Source of the DNA: Haloarcula taiwanensis
GTDB lineage: Archaea; Halobacteriota; Halobacteria; Halobacteriales; Haloarculaceae
Reading direction: 5' to 3'
DNA: 64,000 nucleotides
Assembly: GCA_002844335.1 (NCBI GenBank)
Contig: CP019154.1
Coordinates: 1,488,001 to 1,552,000 of the forward strand
Below are positions 53,706-62,931 of the stretch, in pieces (within the stretch, counting starts at the first letter, position 1; each line of letters opens with the position of its first letter). The notes under the pieces are model-generated. The model did no database searches, had not been told where the DNA came from, and saw only the letters and a program-made list of their open reading frames with translations. The translations under genes and the position numbers were made by a program.

Positions 53706-55151
53706 ATGCGTGTCACCCGACGGTTCTGGCTCGCGGTCACTGCTGCTGGTAGTCTCCTCGTGGGTGGTGGGGTGCTTGATGCACCCCTGTTGGTGGTCGG
53801 TGCTGTCGGGCTCACAGGCTGGCTACTCGCAATGCAGTTTGCGTTCGTTCGTGGCGTCTCACAGCTCAGGGACGATCTCACGGTGACCCAGTCACTCGAC
53901 CGGGCCCGGGTACAGACCGGCGCCGAAACGACGTACACACTCGAAGCATCAGTTGACGCCGCCGGCGATCACCTGCCGCTCTCTGTCGAGACAGAGATTC
54001 CACTCGTAGCGCAGATGGAAGCGGGCCCCGATTCAGCGGTCACTCTCGGTACATCGATGCAGTCGTCGTCGGTGACACTCCCGCTCACCTGGGAGACTGT
54101 CGGAGAGTATACTATTCCCGGAGCCACAGCGACGGTCAGCGACGGCACCGGGCTGTTTACCCAATCGTTCGCGACGGCACCAGGTCCCGAAGTACTGGTC
54201 GAGGCACCGTCAGTCGGCCCGATTCACGTTGGGCAGGGTGGGAAACAACTGCTACGCGGTGTCGGCGAACACGATGCCCGCGGGCGGACAGGTGGCCTCT
54301 CGGCCGAGGAAATCCGGAAGTACGTCCCGGGCGACGCACTGAAATACGTCGACTGGAAGGCGACTGCCAGACTCGACGAGGCGCACGTCCGCAATTACGA
54401 AGCCGAGGGGAACCGTAGCGTGGTCCTCGTCTTTGACCACCGTCAGACGCTGGGCGACGGTGCACCTGGCAACACGAAGCTAGAGCACCTCAAATCGGTC
54501 GCCGCGGCGTTCCAGCAGCGTGCCGAAACGACCCGCGATCCGCTGGGTTACGTCACTATCGGCGACGCGGGCGTAACGGAAACGAGAGTTCCAGTGGCGA
54601 GAACCGAGGCCTACAGGTCGTGCCAGCACCGGATCAACGACCTCGACGCCAACGCTGAAACGCCGGCAACAGCCCCCGCAACAGCGGCTGCCACCGGAAG
54701 AGTAACGGGGGCGGTGAATCCAGCAGCCGACACACAATCGCCGATGGAAACGGTGCTGCTCGCGTATCGAGACGCTACCGGATCGAAACGACATCTCCCC
54801 AATCAACCGCTGTACAACGGTTTGCAGACGGCCCCACACGAAATACGTAGTGCGGACCTGTTAGTTATCTGTACAGACGACAGCAGCCCGAGCGAACTGC
54901 GGAACACAGTCGGCCAGGCGAGACGCAACGCAACGGAGGTCGTTGTGTTCATCACTCCATCGGTGGCCTTCGATACCGACCGCCTCACCGACCTCGATAC
55001 CGCTTACGAACGGTATCGGACCTTCGACCAGTTCCGGCGTGAGCTGAACGAAATCGACTCGGTGACGGCCTACGAGGTCGGGCCCCTAGACCAGATCTCG
55101 ACTATTCTGTCCGCCGGCCCAGCCAACACAAACCAGCGGGGGTACGCATGA
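53706..55151 (+). CDS. DUF58 protein (MoxR-associated)
   Basis: 481 residues from ATG 53706. Two N-terminal membrane helices, a beta-sandwich region (about 60-170), then the DUF58 motif GLSAEEIRKYVPGDALKYVDWKATARLDEAHVRNYE (about 198-235) and a vWA-like domain to the C-terminus (VVLVFDHRQTLGD, LLVICTDDSS). DUF58 proteins are partners of MoxR AAA+ ATPases in membrane-linked chaperone or assembly systems. Its stop overlaps the next gene by 4 bp, so the three plus-strand genes form an operon. Confidence 0.9.
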   Translation: MRVTRRFWLAVTAAGSLLVGGGVLDAPLLVVGAVGLTGWLLAMQFAFVRGVSQLRDDLTVTQSLDRARVQTGAETTYTLEASVDAAGDHLPLSVETEIPLVAQMEAGPDSAVTLGTSMQSSSVTLPLTWETVGEYTIPGATATVSDGTGLFTQSFATAPGPEVLVEAPSVGPIHVGQGGKQLLRGVGEHDARGRTGGLSAEEIRKYVPGDALKYVDWKATARLDEAHVRNYEAEGNRSVVLVFDHRQTLGDGAPGNTKLEHLKSVAAAFQQRAETTRDPLGYVTIGDAGVTETRVPVARTEAYRSCQHRINDLDANAETPATAPATAAATGRVTGAVNPAADTQSPMETVLLAYRDATGSKRHLPNQPLYNGLQTAPHEIRSADLLVICTDDSSPSELRNTVGQARRNATEVVVFITPSVAFDTDRLTDLDTAYERYRTFDQFRRELNEIDSVTAYEVGPLDQISTILSAGPANTNQRGYA

Positions 55152-55651
55152 GTACAGCACTGAACTCGATGGGACGGTCGCGCCGAGCACTACCCACCGT
55201 GCTCGGCCTGCTTGGTATCGTCGGAGCAACAGGAGGGCTTCTCCTGGATGGACCGGTATGGCTTGGCCTCATCGGTGTTGTCCTCGGCGGCCTCTACCTG
55301 TCCGGAACAGCCGTTCTCGCGGTCGTGCTTGGACAGATAGCACTCGTCACAGTTGAGACGCCGTCACTGCTATCACTCGCCCTTGTCGAAGGCGGCCTGT
55401 TCCTCACATTGCTTTCGGTGGCTACCAAGACGCCTGACAGTCGAGTCGCCAGCAGCCTCGTCGCACTTATCGTGCCGCTGCTCGGCGGCTTCGTCTGGCT
55501 GTCGGTCTGGCGCTGGACCATAGACCCCCTCAGGGTTGGGTTCGCCATCCTCGTCGGAACTGCCATCGTCGGCTATCTGCTCCATCGCTATCTGCTGATA
55601 GAACTCGACATCGTGACTGCAGACATCGCTTCGGATCGTGATTTCCAATGA
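55148..55651 (+). CDS. Membrane protein of the MoxR/DUF58 cluster
   Basis: 167 residues from ATG 55148 (ATGA overlap with the DUF58 gene). About five membrane helices in a Leu/Gly/Val-rich sequence, ending in a short acidic tail IELDIVTADIASDRDFQ. No recognised domain other than similarity of position to small membrane proteins that accompany DUF58 genes in haloarchaea. Its stop overlaps the next start. Confidence 0.8.
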   Translation: MSTALNSMGRSRRALPTVLGLLGIVGATGGLLLDGPVWLGLIGVVLGGLYLSGTAVLAVVLGQIALVTVETPSLLSLALVEGGLFLTLLSVATKTPDSRVASSLVALIVPLLGGFVWLSVWRWTIDPLRVGFAILVGTAIVGYLLHRYLLIELDIVTADIASDRDFQ

Positions 55652-56598
55652 GTCAACCTGCGCCCTCGAAACCGGATATGACAGCAGATGACACCGACCA
55701 ACAAGCCGATGTTGTGCGGGACCGTCAGACACTCGAAGCGGAGCTTGAAGTATTGCGGGAGGAAAACCGTCGATTACGTGAATCGTACGCACGCGCGAGG
55801 CGAGCAACGTTCAGACGGACCGCAGTAGGCTTTTTCGCAGTCGGTGGACTGTCTCTCGTCGCGGCGTTTGTCTTTCCGGCCCTGCAAACCATCTTCATCG
55901 CGTTCGGTGGGACCGGTGTGTTTGCCGGCATCGTCACGTTCTATCTCACCCCCGAGCGGTTCGTCTCGGCGTCGGTCAGTGATACGGTGTTCAACACGCT
56001 GGCAGATGTCGAACAGCACCTCGTCAGCGAGCTGGAACTCCAGACTGAGAGGATATATGTCCCAACAGCATCCCATCCGGAGACGGCTGCGCACCTGTTC
56101 GTCCCCCAGCACGTCGAGTACGCGGTCCCCGACCCGGAGCAGCTAGAAGAACTGTTCGTCACGGGCGTTGAGGCAGAACAGGGAATATCGCTTCCCCCGA
56201 CTGGTGACCGGCTATACACCGAGTTCGAGCAGGCGATGTCGGGCACGTTCGGTACCGGTCCCGATGCAATAGCGACACAGCTGACTGCAGCCCTGTCCGA
56301 GCAGTTCGAACTCGTTGATGACACGACAATCGAAATCGATAGCGAGAATCAAACCGCTTCTATCGCCATCGACAATCCGGCGTTCGGCGATATTCACCAG
56401 CTAGATCACCCAGTGGTGTCCCTGCTTGCGGTGGGATTTGCCACGGGCCTTGATCGGCCGGTTACCGTCGATACGCGCGATGACGACCGGTTCAGCGGTG
56501 TCGTGACCGTTTCGTGGGACACACCCGAACAACCGTCACAGTCCAGTGACGCGGCGACCCCAGAACAGGAGATGGCACCGACTCCGGAAACCGACTAA
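55648..56598 (+). CDS. Coiled-coil membrane protein of the MoxR/DUF58 cluster
   Basis: 316 residues from ATG 55648. An acidic N-terminus with a coiled coil (about 25-55, RQTLEAELEVLREENRRLRE), two membrane helices (about 58-78 and 83-105) and a large soluble domain (about 115-295, NTLADVEQHLVSELELQTERIYV, DIHQLDHPVVSLLAVGFATGLDRP). Haloarchaeal family of unknown function. Last gene of the operon; convergent with moxR. Confidence 0.78.
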   Translation: MSQPAPSKPDMTADDTDQQADVVRDRQTLEAELEVLREENRRLRESYARARRATFRRTAVGFFAVGGLSLVAAFVFPALQTIFIAFGGTGVFAGIVTFYLTPERFVSASVSDTVFNTLADVEQHLVSELELQTERIYVPTASHPETAAHLFVPQHVEYAVPDPEQLEELFVTGVEAEQGISLPPTGDRLYTEFEQAMSGTFGTGPDAIATQLTAALSEQFELVDDTTIEIDSENQTASIAIDNPAFGDIHQLDHPVVSLLAVGFATGLDRPVTVDTRDDDRFSGVVTVSWDTPEQPSQSSDAATPEQEMAPTPETD

Positions 56599-56612
56599 CT
56601 GCGGTCCGGGCG

Positions 56613-57623
56613 CTATTCGAACTCGCGTTTCGTTCCGCCGTCACCAACTGCCGTTTCGACGCCTGCACTGTGATCGGTGTCGGACCCGGGCGGCGTGATC
56701 GACTGAAGGATCTCTTCGATAACTGTTTCGGCACTGATCTGGCTTAGCTCGGCGTCACTGCTCATAATGAGACGATGACGCAACACCGGGAGCGCCATCT
56801 CTTTCACGTCGTCCGGAATGACATATTTTCGGCCGTTCAGACAAGCAACCGCTTTGGCTGTATTCTGCAGTGCGAGTGTCGCCCGCGGTGAGGCCCCGTG
56901 AACGACGTTTCGGTGGTCCCGGGTCGCGCCGACGAGCGCGAGAATGTACTCCTTGATGCTGTCTTCGATGTGTGTCTCAGGAACTACTGCCCGAGCGTCC
57001 AGAAGCTCGTCCCGGGAGATGACCTGTGAGATAGAGTCCGCATCGAGCGTCGGGTTCGCGTCGAACCGATCCAGTATTGCACGCTCCTCATCGGAATCGG
57101 GAATCTCGGTGACGAGTTTCATCTGGAATCGGTCGCGCTGTGCCTCCGGGAGTTTGAACGTCCCCTCCATCTCAAGCGGGTTCATCGTCGCAACGACGGT
57201 AAACGGCGTCGGGAGTTCGAGCGTCGACCCTTCGATAGAGACCTGCCCCTCCTGCATTGCTTCGAGGAGTGCGCTCTGTGTTTTCGGCGGAGCGCGGTTG
57301 ATCTCGTCAGCGATGACCAGATTGGTAAACACCGGCCCTTTCTGCAGTTCGAACTCCCCGTTTCGCTGGTGATACACCGTCGTGCCAGTGATATCCGCCG
57401 GGAGCAGGTCAGGCGTCATCTGGACCCGGGAGTGCTGGAGGTCAGTCGCGTTGGCGACGAGCGTGGCAATCGTGGTTTTCGCGACGCCGGGGACCCCCTC
57501 CAGAAGCACGTGACCGCGTGTGAGCATTGCGACAGTAATATGACGAAGAATCTGCTCGTTACCGATAAGAACTGTGTCCGTCTCCTCTTTGAGACGGTCG
57601 TACAGTACCGACGGATCAGTCAT
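56613..57623 (-). CDS. moxR: MoxR-family AAA+ ATPase
   Basis: 336 residues from ATG 57623. Walker A GVPGVAKTT (about residues 39-47), Walker B LVIADEINRAPPKTQSALLEAM (about 99-120), and the MoxR lid region with GASPRATLALQNTAKA. MoxR ATPases work with DUF58 and vWA proteins. The start overlaps the end of the DUF4350 gene by 8 bp (57616-57623), which indicates tight coupling. Confidence 0.95.
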   Translation of the reverse strand: MTDPSVLYDRLKEETDTVLIGNEQILRHITVAMLTRGHVLLEGVPGVAKTTIATLVANATDLQHSRVQMTPDLLPADITGTTVYHQRNGEFELQKGPVFTNLVIADEINRAPPKTQSALLEAMQEGQVSIEGSTLELPTPFTVVATMNPLEMEGTFKLPEAQRDRFQMKLVTEIPDSDEERAILDRFDANPTLDADSISQVISRDELLDARAVVPETHIEDSIKEYILALVGATRDHRNVVHGASPRATLALQNTAKAVACLNGRKYVIPDDVKEMALPVLRHRLIMSSDAELSQISAETVIEEILQSITPPGSDTDHSAGVETAVGDGGTKREFE

Positions 57624-58710
57624 TACGTTGACGTTCGGGCCGCTGTTTAATAACGGCTTCCGTTACTCGCTCCACCTGAGCGGCCTCCCAGTCCGGGTGA
57701 CGGGCTCTGAGATACTTCTTGACGCCCTCCCGGGACAGGTGTGGGTTCGGCTCGCTGCTCCTCTCTTCGCGGAATCGGTCCCGGAGAGACTCGTCGAGAC
57801 GGCGGTCGTACGCGAATAGCGCCCCGACCAGCACGACGCCACAGAAAAGTAACAGCACGTCTGACCGCTGCATGGCGAGGACGGCAGCGGCCACTGGCGG
57901 AACGCTACCGGCATGCGAGTAGTCCAGCAGTGCCGTATCGTGGTCGGCAACGAGATTCATGACAAAGCGGCGATTGTCACCGCGTTCAAGCATCGCATTC
58001 ACGAAGATGCTCGGGTCACTGACAGCAATGATCTGACCATCACCCACCGATTCGCTCGTGACGACGGGCCGAGACGCTAACTGCTCCTCGCCGTCGAGTT
58101 CGCCGTTGCCGTCGGTGTCGAGATAGGCGTATTCGGAGGTGGTGACGAGCGTCGTCGCGTTGCCGGCCCTGACAGTCGTGCCGTAGTTGAGGACGATAGT
58201 ATCGACACCCGCCGTCTCCGGGTAGTTGCCGACGGGCGTCGCTTCCGGGAGCGAGGCGTTCCGGTAGTAATTCCGGTTGTCATACACTGGACGGCCGTCG
58301 AAGCGTGCCTCCGCCCCGACAGCAGCAAGCAGGGCATTTCCGTGTGGGCGGTAATCGTCGGCGACGACGAGTGTCCCGCCGCTCCGGACGAACTCAGCGA
58401 TTCGTGTCCGCTCGCTGGACGAGTACGGCTCCGCCGGCGAGAGAACAACTGCAACGGTGTCGTCCGGGTCACTGGCCTGATACTGACTCACATTCGTTCC
58501 GACAGTCACGTTTGCACCAGCGTTGGCTGCGACGGTTCGGAGTTCGTCTGTCCCGTCCCACTGTGAGTTATACGCACCGAACGCTGCTGAGGACGTGCTC
58601 GCAGCGTAGACGAGTGCGATGACCGTGAGGGCGGTGTAGGCGGCGAGTAGTAGCTGTGGGAGCGTGAGCGATGGCAGCCGGGAGTCCTCAGAGAGCGGTG
58701 TCAGCGCCAT
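57616..58710 (-). CDS. DUF4350 membrane protein
   Basis: 364 residues from ATG 58710. An N-terminal membrane helix (about 17-40), a DUF4350-like GATase-fold domain exposed to the outside (about 45-240, VAVVLSPAEPYSSSERTRIAEFVRSGGTLVVADDY) with a calcium-like DTDGNGELDGEE loop, and a second helix (about 288-312), then a charged C-terminus with RDRFREERSS. DUF4350 genes commonly sit with moxR and DUF58. It shares one base with the stop of the upstream small gene (TGATG). Confidence 0.88.
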   Translation of the reverse strand: MALTPLSEDSRLPSLTLPQLLLAAYTALTVIALVYAASTSSAAFGAYNSQWDGTDELRTVAANAGANVTVGTNVSQYQASDPDDTVAVVLSPAEPYSSSERTRIAEFVRSGGTLVVADDYRPHGNALLAAVGAEARFDGRPVYDNRNYYRNASLPEATPVGNYPETAGVDTIVLNYGTTVRAGNATTLVTTSEYAYLDTDGNGELDGEEQLASRPVVTSESVGDGQIIAVSDPSIFVNAMLERGDNRRFVMNLVADHDTALLDYSHAGSVPPVAAAVLAMQRSDVLLLFCGVVLVGALFAYDRRLDESLRDRFREERSSEPNPHLSREGVKKYLRARHPDWEAAQVERVTEAVIKQRPERQRND

Positions 58711-58985
58711 CAGACCAGCCCCGGCGGTAGAATCGCAAGGATCCGTTTGATGACTACGTAGGCAAAGCCCACCAGACCGATTCCGATGAGCCACCAGAGT
58801 CGTCGCCGCCAGCGCGGCGAGACGGTCTGCGGTGCGACCAACTCGACTGTGACGAGAAACCCGATCAGCGAGACGACGAAAAACAGCTCCAGCGTCAGCG
58901 CATCCAGCAGGGTCAACACGAGGATGCTACCAAGCACCCACATGAGATGCCCGTAAATGAACTGCTGGCGCTGTCGGGTCGCCAT
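58710..58985 (-). CDS. Small membrane protein of the MoxR/DUF58 cluster
   Basis: 91 residues from ATG 58985 (MATRQRQQFIYGH). Two or three membrane segments (about 14-34, 37-55 and 67-88), basic loop RWRRRLWW between them. Function unknown; likely accessory to the cluster. First gene of the minus-strand DUF4350-moxR operon. Confidence 0.75.
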   Translation of the reverse strand: MATRQRQQFIYGHLMWVLGSILVLTLLDALTLELFFVVSLIGFLVTVELVAPQTVSPRWRRRLWWLIGIGLVGFAYVVIKRILAILPPGLV

Positions 58986-59073
58986 ACAACGGCGTTCTTG
59001 TCGGCAGACAGTCAAAGTTCCGACCGACAGCCGCCAGCAGGGAGTGGCTTATTTGACAACCTAGCAGTGAGAG

Positions 59074-62000
59074 TCAGTCGTCGCTAGACTGTCTTTCGGT
59101 AACCGAATCGTCATCGGGCGTCCGCGTTCGGTCGCCGCTCGGGAGCAACGAAACCGGTGACGCTGTCAGATACGGCACCGTTGCGACGAGGGCACCGAAC
59201 AGGGCGAGCAAGACGCCGCCGACGAATATCGCTGCGAGGATGGCCGGCGGAGTCCGCGCGGAGAGGCGGAACCCGAAGAAGACGAGCCAGCCAGCCCGCT
59301 CCAGCAGCTGTAATGCAACGACTGACAGGCCAAGCGCGAAGCCGGTCGCCGGAATCGCGATACGAGCGATGTCGGCCAGAATTGTCCGCAGAATCCGCCA
59401 TTGCGTCGCGCCGGTCGAGCGGTGGATGCCGATGGCCTGCCGACGCGCGTGGACCCCCTGTGCGAACGTCGCCGTGGTACTGCCGACGGTACTCAGCGCC
59501 GAGAGGACGACAAGGACACCGAGAATCAACTGAACGTTCCCGAACACGCCCTCGACAGACCGTTCGATGGGCGTGCCAGACGCGTACGACCCGCTACTTG
59601 CCACCGCAGATGCCAACCGACGGTCGCCGGTCACCTCGTACTCCGCTGTGGCGAGGGTGGTCCCGTTGGCTGTCATCCGGTAGGTGTACGTTCCGGGCTG
59701 ACTGCGTCCGTTATCCGGAGAGAACCGCGTTTGCGTGACGTTTCCGGGTGGCATGTAGACGGTCCGGTTTCGGGAGACACCGGGACCGATGACGCCCACA
59801 GTGCGTGTGATCGGTTCCTGCCAGGGATTTGCGAGCCCGACCCTGAGCGTTGGCGTCGTCAAGACCGACCCTGACGACGGCGATATCGACAGCTCCCCGT
59901 ACAGTTCCCGCTCAGTTCCACGGACAATCTGAATGTCGTGTGTCGCCGTCTGGGTTCCGGAACGGGCCGTTATCGTGTAATTCCCCGGCTCGCGTGGCAG
60001 GGGAACGACGGCGACACCGCTCGACCCAGTTCTGACCGACGGTCCGTTCACTGTGACAGTGGCGTTCGAAACCCGCGCTCCAGTTTTCGTGACGACAGGA
60101 ACGGAGAGCCCCGACCCGGGCGGGGCCTGTGACGGCAGCTGGTTCGGTATCTCGATAGCGTTCGGTGAGACGACTGACACTGAATGGGTGTACTCCCCGG
60201 CAGTAGCGTTTGCGGTCCCCTGCTTCGACGCGGTAAAGGAGACAGTGCCACTCCGTTCCTGTCCCGGCGGGACTGCCACCGTTGTAGTCCGCTGCTGGCC
60301 TCGATACCGGACTGTGACATCCCGGTCCGCACGTTCGGTACCGACGTTTCGGACTGTGACGGTGAGATTGACTGTATCGCCCTCCGTGACGCGTCCCGGG
60401 CCTGACAGCCCCGTCACGACAGCGCCCGACTGGTTGGCAGCGACACCGCCAGCATCGTCGATCCCTGCGACCGACCCTTTCACGCGAATCATGTGGACCT
60501 GCCCCGGTCCGGTCGCCAGGTCGGCTGCGGAATCACGCGGCAGAATGAGCAGGTCATCGAGCGTTCTAGCGGCGTCGTACCGTCCGACGACGGTGACCCG
60601 GCGGACTCCGGGCTTGACGCTCCCACTGACGGTCAGTTCGTCACCAACCCCGACATCAAGCGTCCGTGCGAGGTCGCTCCCGATGACGGCCTCGTCGTAC
60701 CGCTGTGGTCGCTGGCCTTCGACCAGCGTGGCACCGGTGACGTTCGCGAACGCGTCGTACTCCGCCCCGTGGGCCATGTACGGCTGGCCGTCCGAGACCT
60801 GCGCGTAGATGATTTCCGGGCTGGCCGGTGTCCCGTCGGCCCGCAGAGCCGAGGCGTAGTCGGCATCGAGGCGGCTGTTCAGCGGGTGGGGCGCGCCGGC
60901 TTCGGTGATGGTCCCGGAGCCGCCCGCCCCGCCCCCGAGCGGAGACGCGAGGCCGGCCAGTGAGACGACCAGCAGGAACGTGATGCCGAACACGGTCAGC
61001 GTCGCCGCCGTCGGGACGACCGAGCGCCACGAGAGGAACGTCGGTGTGACCCAGTGCCGGACCCTCGCAAGCCCCGACTGCCCGGACTGCCCGGATTGAG
61101 TATGACGGTCCCCGAGGGCAGCCGGCGGGCGAGTCGCCGCCGGATAGGCCGCGAGCGCGCCGGCCACCAGCCCCATCAGAACAAATATGCCGGCGACGAC
61201 ACCGACAACAGTGGCGCTCTGCCCGGTGACGGTGATATCGAGCGCGATTGGGAGTCCAACGTAAATGGCGACGTTGACAAGCGCCTTGATCAGAATGAGT
61301 CCGACCGCGTAGCCCAGAACAACGCCAGTGGTCACGAGGAGACCAGCGCGGAGCGTAAACAGGAGTCCCACCCGCCACCCCGACGCCCCGGTCGAGCGGA
61401 TGACCCGGATCGCGTCGAGTCGGTCGCGGACACTCATCCGCGTGACGTTGTAGACGACGATGAGGACCAGCAGTCCGCCGGCGGCCGCGGCGATACCAAG
61501 CGCCCAGAGGACCTGCTCCAGACCGCCGAGGACATACAGGAGTGCACTGACCAGCGGTGCTCCCTCGCTGGGCAGACTCCCCAGCCCGGTTCCGCTCGGG
61601 CTATGATCGACGACGAAGTAGCCGGTGACGCCGACCTGCCGTGCAGTCGAGGCGTTCGTCACGTACCACTGATTAGAGAGGAATGTCGTCCCCCGTTCCT
61701 GTGGCACGACAGTGAGCGAAACGGTGCCGTTCGACCCGTTGATCGCCCGAGTTCGCTGCTGGGGGACCGGTCCCCGGCCGTCAACACCGTCCGGAAGTGT
61801 CGGTAATCGACCCTCCTGCCACTGAGCCGACCCTTCGATGAGCACGCGTGGCGTATCGGGCGGGATACCGACGAGACGAACGTCGGTCCCGTTTACCGTC
61901 GCCGTCGCTGACGGGAGCACGGTGACATCCCCGCTGGGTTCCGGTGGGCCGTTTTCGGCGTCGTGGTAGGTGACAGTCCCGGAGTTCGCAAGCGGCTCAG

Positions 62001-62139
62001 CGAACGTTTCCGAGTACGTGACGGCAGTGAACAACAGCAGTACCGTGCCGATGAGAAACGCGGCCGTTACGGCGACGACGACGACCGTGAGCCGATCCCG
62101 TCTGGACCAGCGAAACAGGAGGGCGTTTCGGTATCCCAT
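59074..62139 (-). CDS. FtsX-family ABC permease with inserted CARDB-like domain
   Basis: 1021 residues from ATG 62139, much larger than common FtsX/LolE permeases (about 400-650). It has an N-terminal helix, an extracellular domain, a first three-helix FtsX block (about residues 205-320, VIRSTGASGWRVGLLF), a second extracellular part containing CARDB-like beta-sandwich sequence (about 565-650, TEGDTVNLTVTVRNVGTE) plus an Ig-like unit (about 680-760), and a second FtsX block near the C-terminus (about 885-1000, IGIHRSTGATQWRILRTI). It is encoded 7 nt downstream of its ATPase gene. Such pairs handle lipoproteins or envelope signals. Confidence 0.9.
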   Translation of the reverse strand: MGYRNALLFRWSRRDRLTVVVVAVTAAFLIGTVLLLFTAVTYSETFAEPLANSGTVTYHDAENGPPEPSGDVTVLPSATATVNGTDVRLVGIPPDTPRVLIEGSAQWQEGRLPTLPDGVDGRGPVPQQRTRAINGSNGTVSLTVVPQERGTTFLSNQWYVTNASTARQVGVTGYFVVDHSPSGTGLGSLPSEGAPLVSALLYVLGGLEQVLWALGIAAAAGGLLVLIVVYNVTRMSVRDRLDAIRVIRSTGASGWRVGLLFTLRAGLLVTTGVVLGYAVGLILIKALVNVAIYVGLPIALDITVTGQSATVVGVVAGIFVLMGLVAGALAAYPAATRPPAALGDRHTQSGQSGQSGLARVRHWVTPTFLSWRSVVPTAATLTVFGITFLLVVSLAGLASPLGGGAGGSGTITEAGAPHPLNSRLDADYASALRADGTPASPEIIYAQVSDGQPYMAHGAEYDAFANVTGATLVEGQRPQRYDEAVIGSDLARTLDVGVGDELTVSGSVKPGVRRVTVVGRYDAARTLDDLLILPRDSAADLATGPGQVHMIRVKGSVAGIDDAGGVAANQSGAVVTGLSGPGRVTEGDTVNLTVTVRNVGTERADRDVTVRYRGQQRTTTVAVPPGQERSGTVSFTASKQGTANATAGEYTHSVSVVSPNAIEIPNQLPSQAPPGSGLSVPVVTKTGARVSNATVTVNGPSVRTGSSGVAVVPLPREPGNYTITARSGTQTATHDIQIVRGTERELYGELSISPSSGSVLTTPTLRVGLANPWQEPITRTVGVIGPGVSRNRTVYMPPGNVTQTRFSPDNGRSQPGTYTYRMTANGTTLATAEYEVTGDRRLASAVASSGSYASGTPIERSVEGVFGNVQLILGVLVVLSALSTVGSTTATFAQGVHARRQAIGIHRSTGATQWRILRTILADIARIAIPATGFALGLSVVALQLLERAGWLVFFGFRLSARTPPAILAAIFVGGVLLALFGALVATVPYLTASPVSLLPSGDRTRTPDDDSVTERQSSDD

Positions 62140-62146
62140 CGGTTCG

Positions 62147-62848
62147 TTAGTTCGTCTCCGTGGACGGGCTCGCGTCCGGCGTCGAGGCGGTATCAGAAAC
62201 GAGCGTGCCGCCGCGGATGAACAGCCGTTCGTCGAACCGTTGTGCCAGTTGCGGGTCGTGGCTGATGACGACGAGAGCGGTTTCCGTCGATTCCTTCATG
62301 CTGAACAGGAGGTCTAGCACCGACTCGGCTGTGTCCGGGTCCAGCTGCCCGGTCGGCTCGTCGGCGAGGATAATTTCGGGGCGGTTTGCGAGCGCGCGCG
62401 CAATGGCGACGCGCTGTTTCTCGCCGCCGCTCAGCGTCGCAGGATACTGGTGTTCAAGCCCGGTGATTCCAAGGCGCTCAAACAGCGTGTCCAGCCAGTC
62501 TGAGTCGCGGTCACCCGCGTGCTCCTGCGGGAGCGACGCGTTCTCGCGGGCGGTCAGGTCGCCGATGAGCTGGAAGTCCTGAAAAACGAACCCGAGCGTT
62601 GTCCGCCGAAGGCTCGCGCGCTGGCGTTCGGACAGGGTGCTCGCGTCCCGACCGTCGACTTCCAACCGTCCGCTAGACGGGGGTTCTAGCAGCCCGAGGA
62701 CGTTGAACAGGGTCGACTTCCCGGCCCCGCTCGGTCCCTGAACGAGCAGTGCCGCGTCGGACCCGACCGTGAGTGAGACGCCGTCGAGAATCGTTGTCCC
62801 CCGTCGTGTGACACACAGCTCCGAGCCGACGAGGACGGGGTCAGTCAT
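62147..62848 (-). CDS. ABC transporter ATPase (LolD/MacB-like)
   Basis: 233 residues from ATG 62848 (MTDPVLVGSELCVTRRG). Walker A QGPSGAGKST, Q-loop VFQDFQLI, signature LSGGEKQR, Walker B IILADEPTGQLD and the H-loop VVISHD are all present. The short length and the pairing with an FtsX-type permease identify the LolD/MacB export group. Stop lies 7 nt before the permease start. Confidence 0.95.
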   Translation of the reverse strand: MTDPVLVGSELCVTRRGTTILDGVSLTVGSDAALLVQGPSGAGKSTLFNVLGLLEPPSSGRLEVDGRDASTLSERQRASLRRTTLGFVFQDFQLIGDLTARENASLPQEHAGDRDSDWLDTLFERLGITGLEHQYPATLSGGEKQRVAIARALANRPEIILADEPTGQLDPDTAESVLDLLFSMKESTETALVVISHDPQLAQRFDERLFIRGGTLVSDTASTPDASPSTETN

Positions 62849-62931
62849 TGTCGGCCTTTCTGCCGGCCTCGTATTGTATGCCACGGTTACATACCCGGGA
62901 GAAACAGGGACGGGGGCCAAGCCATGTGCGC

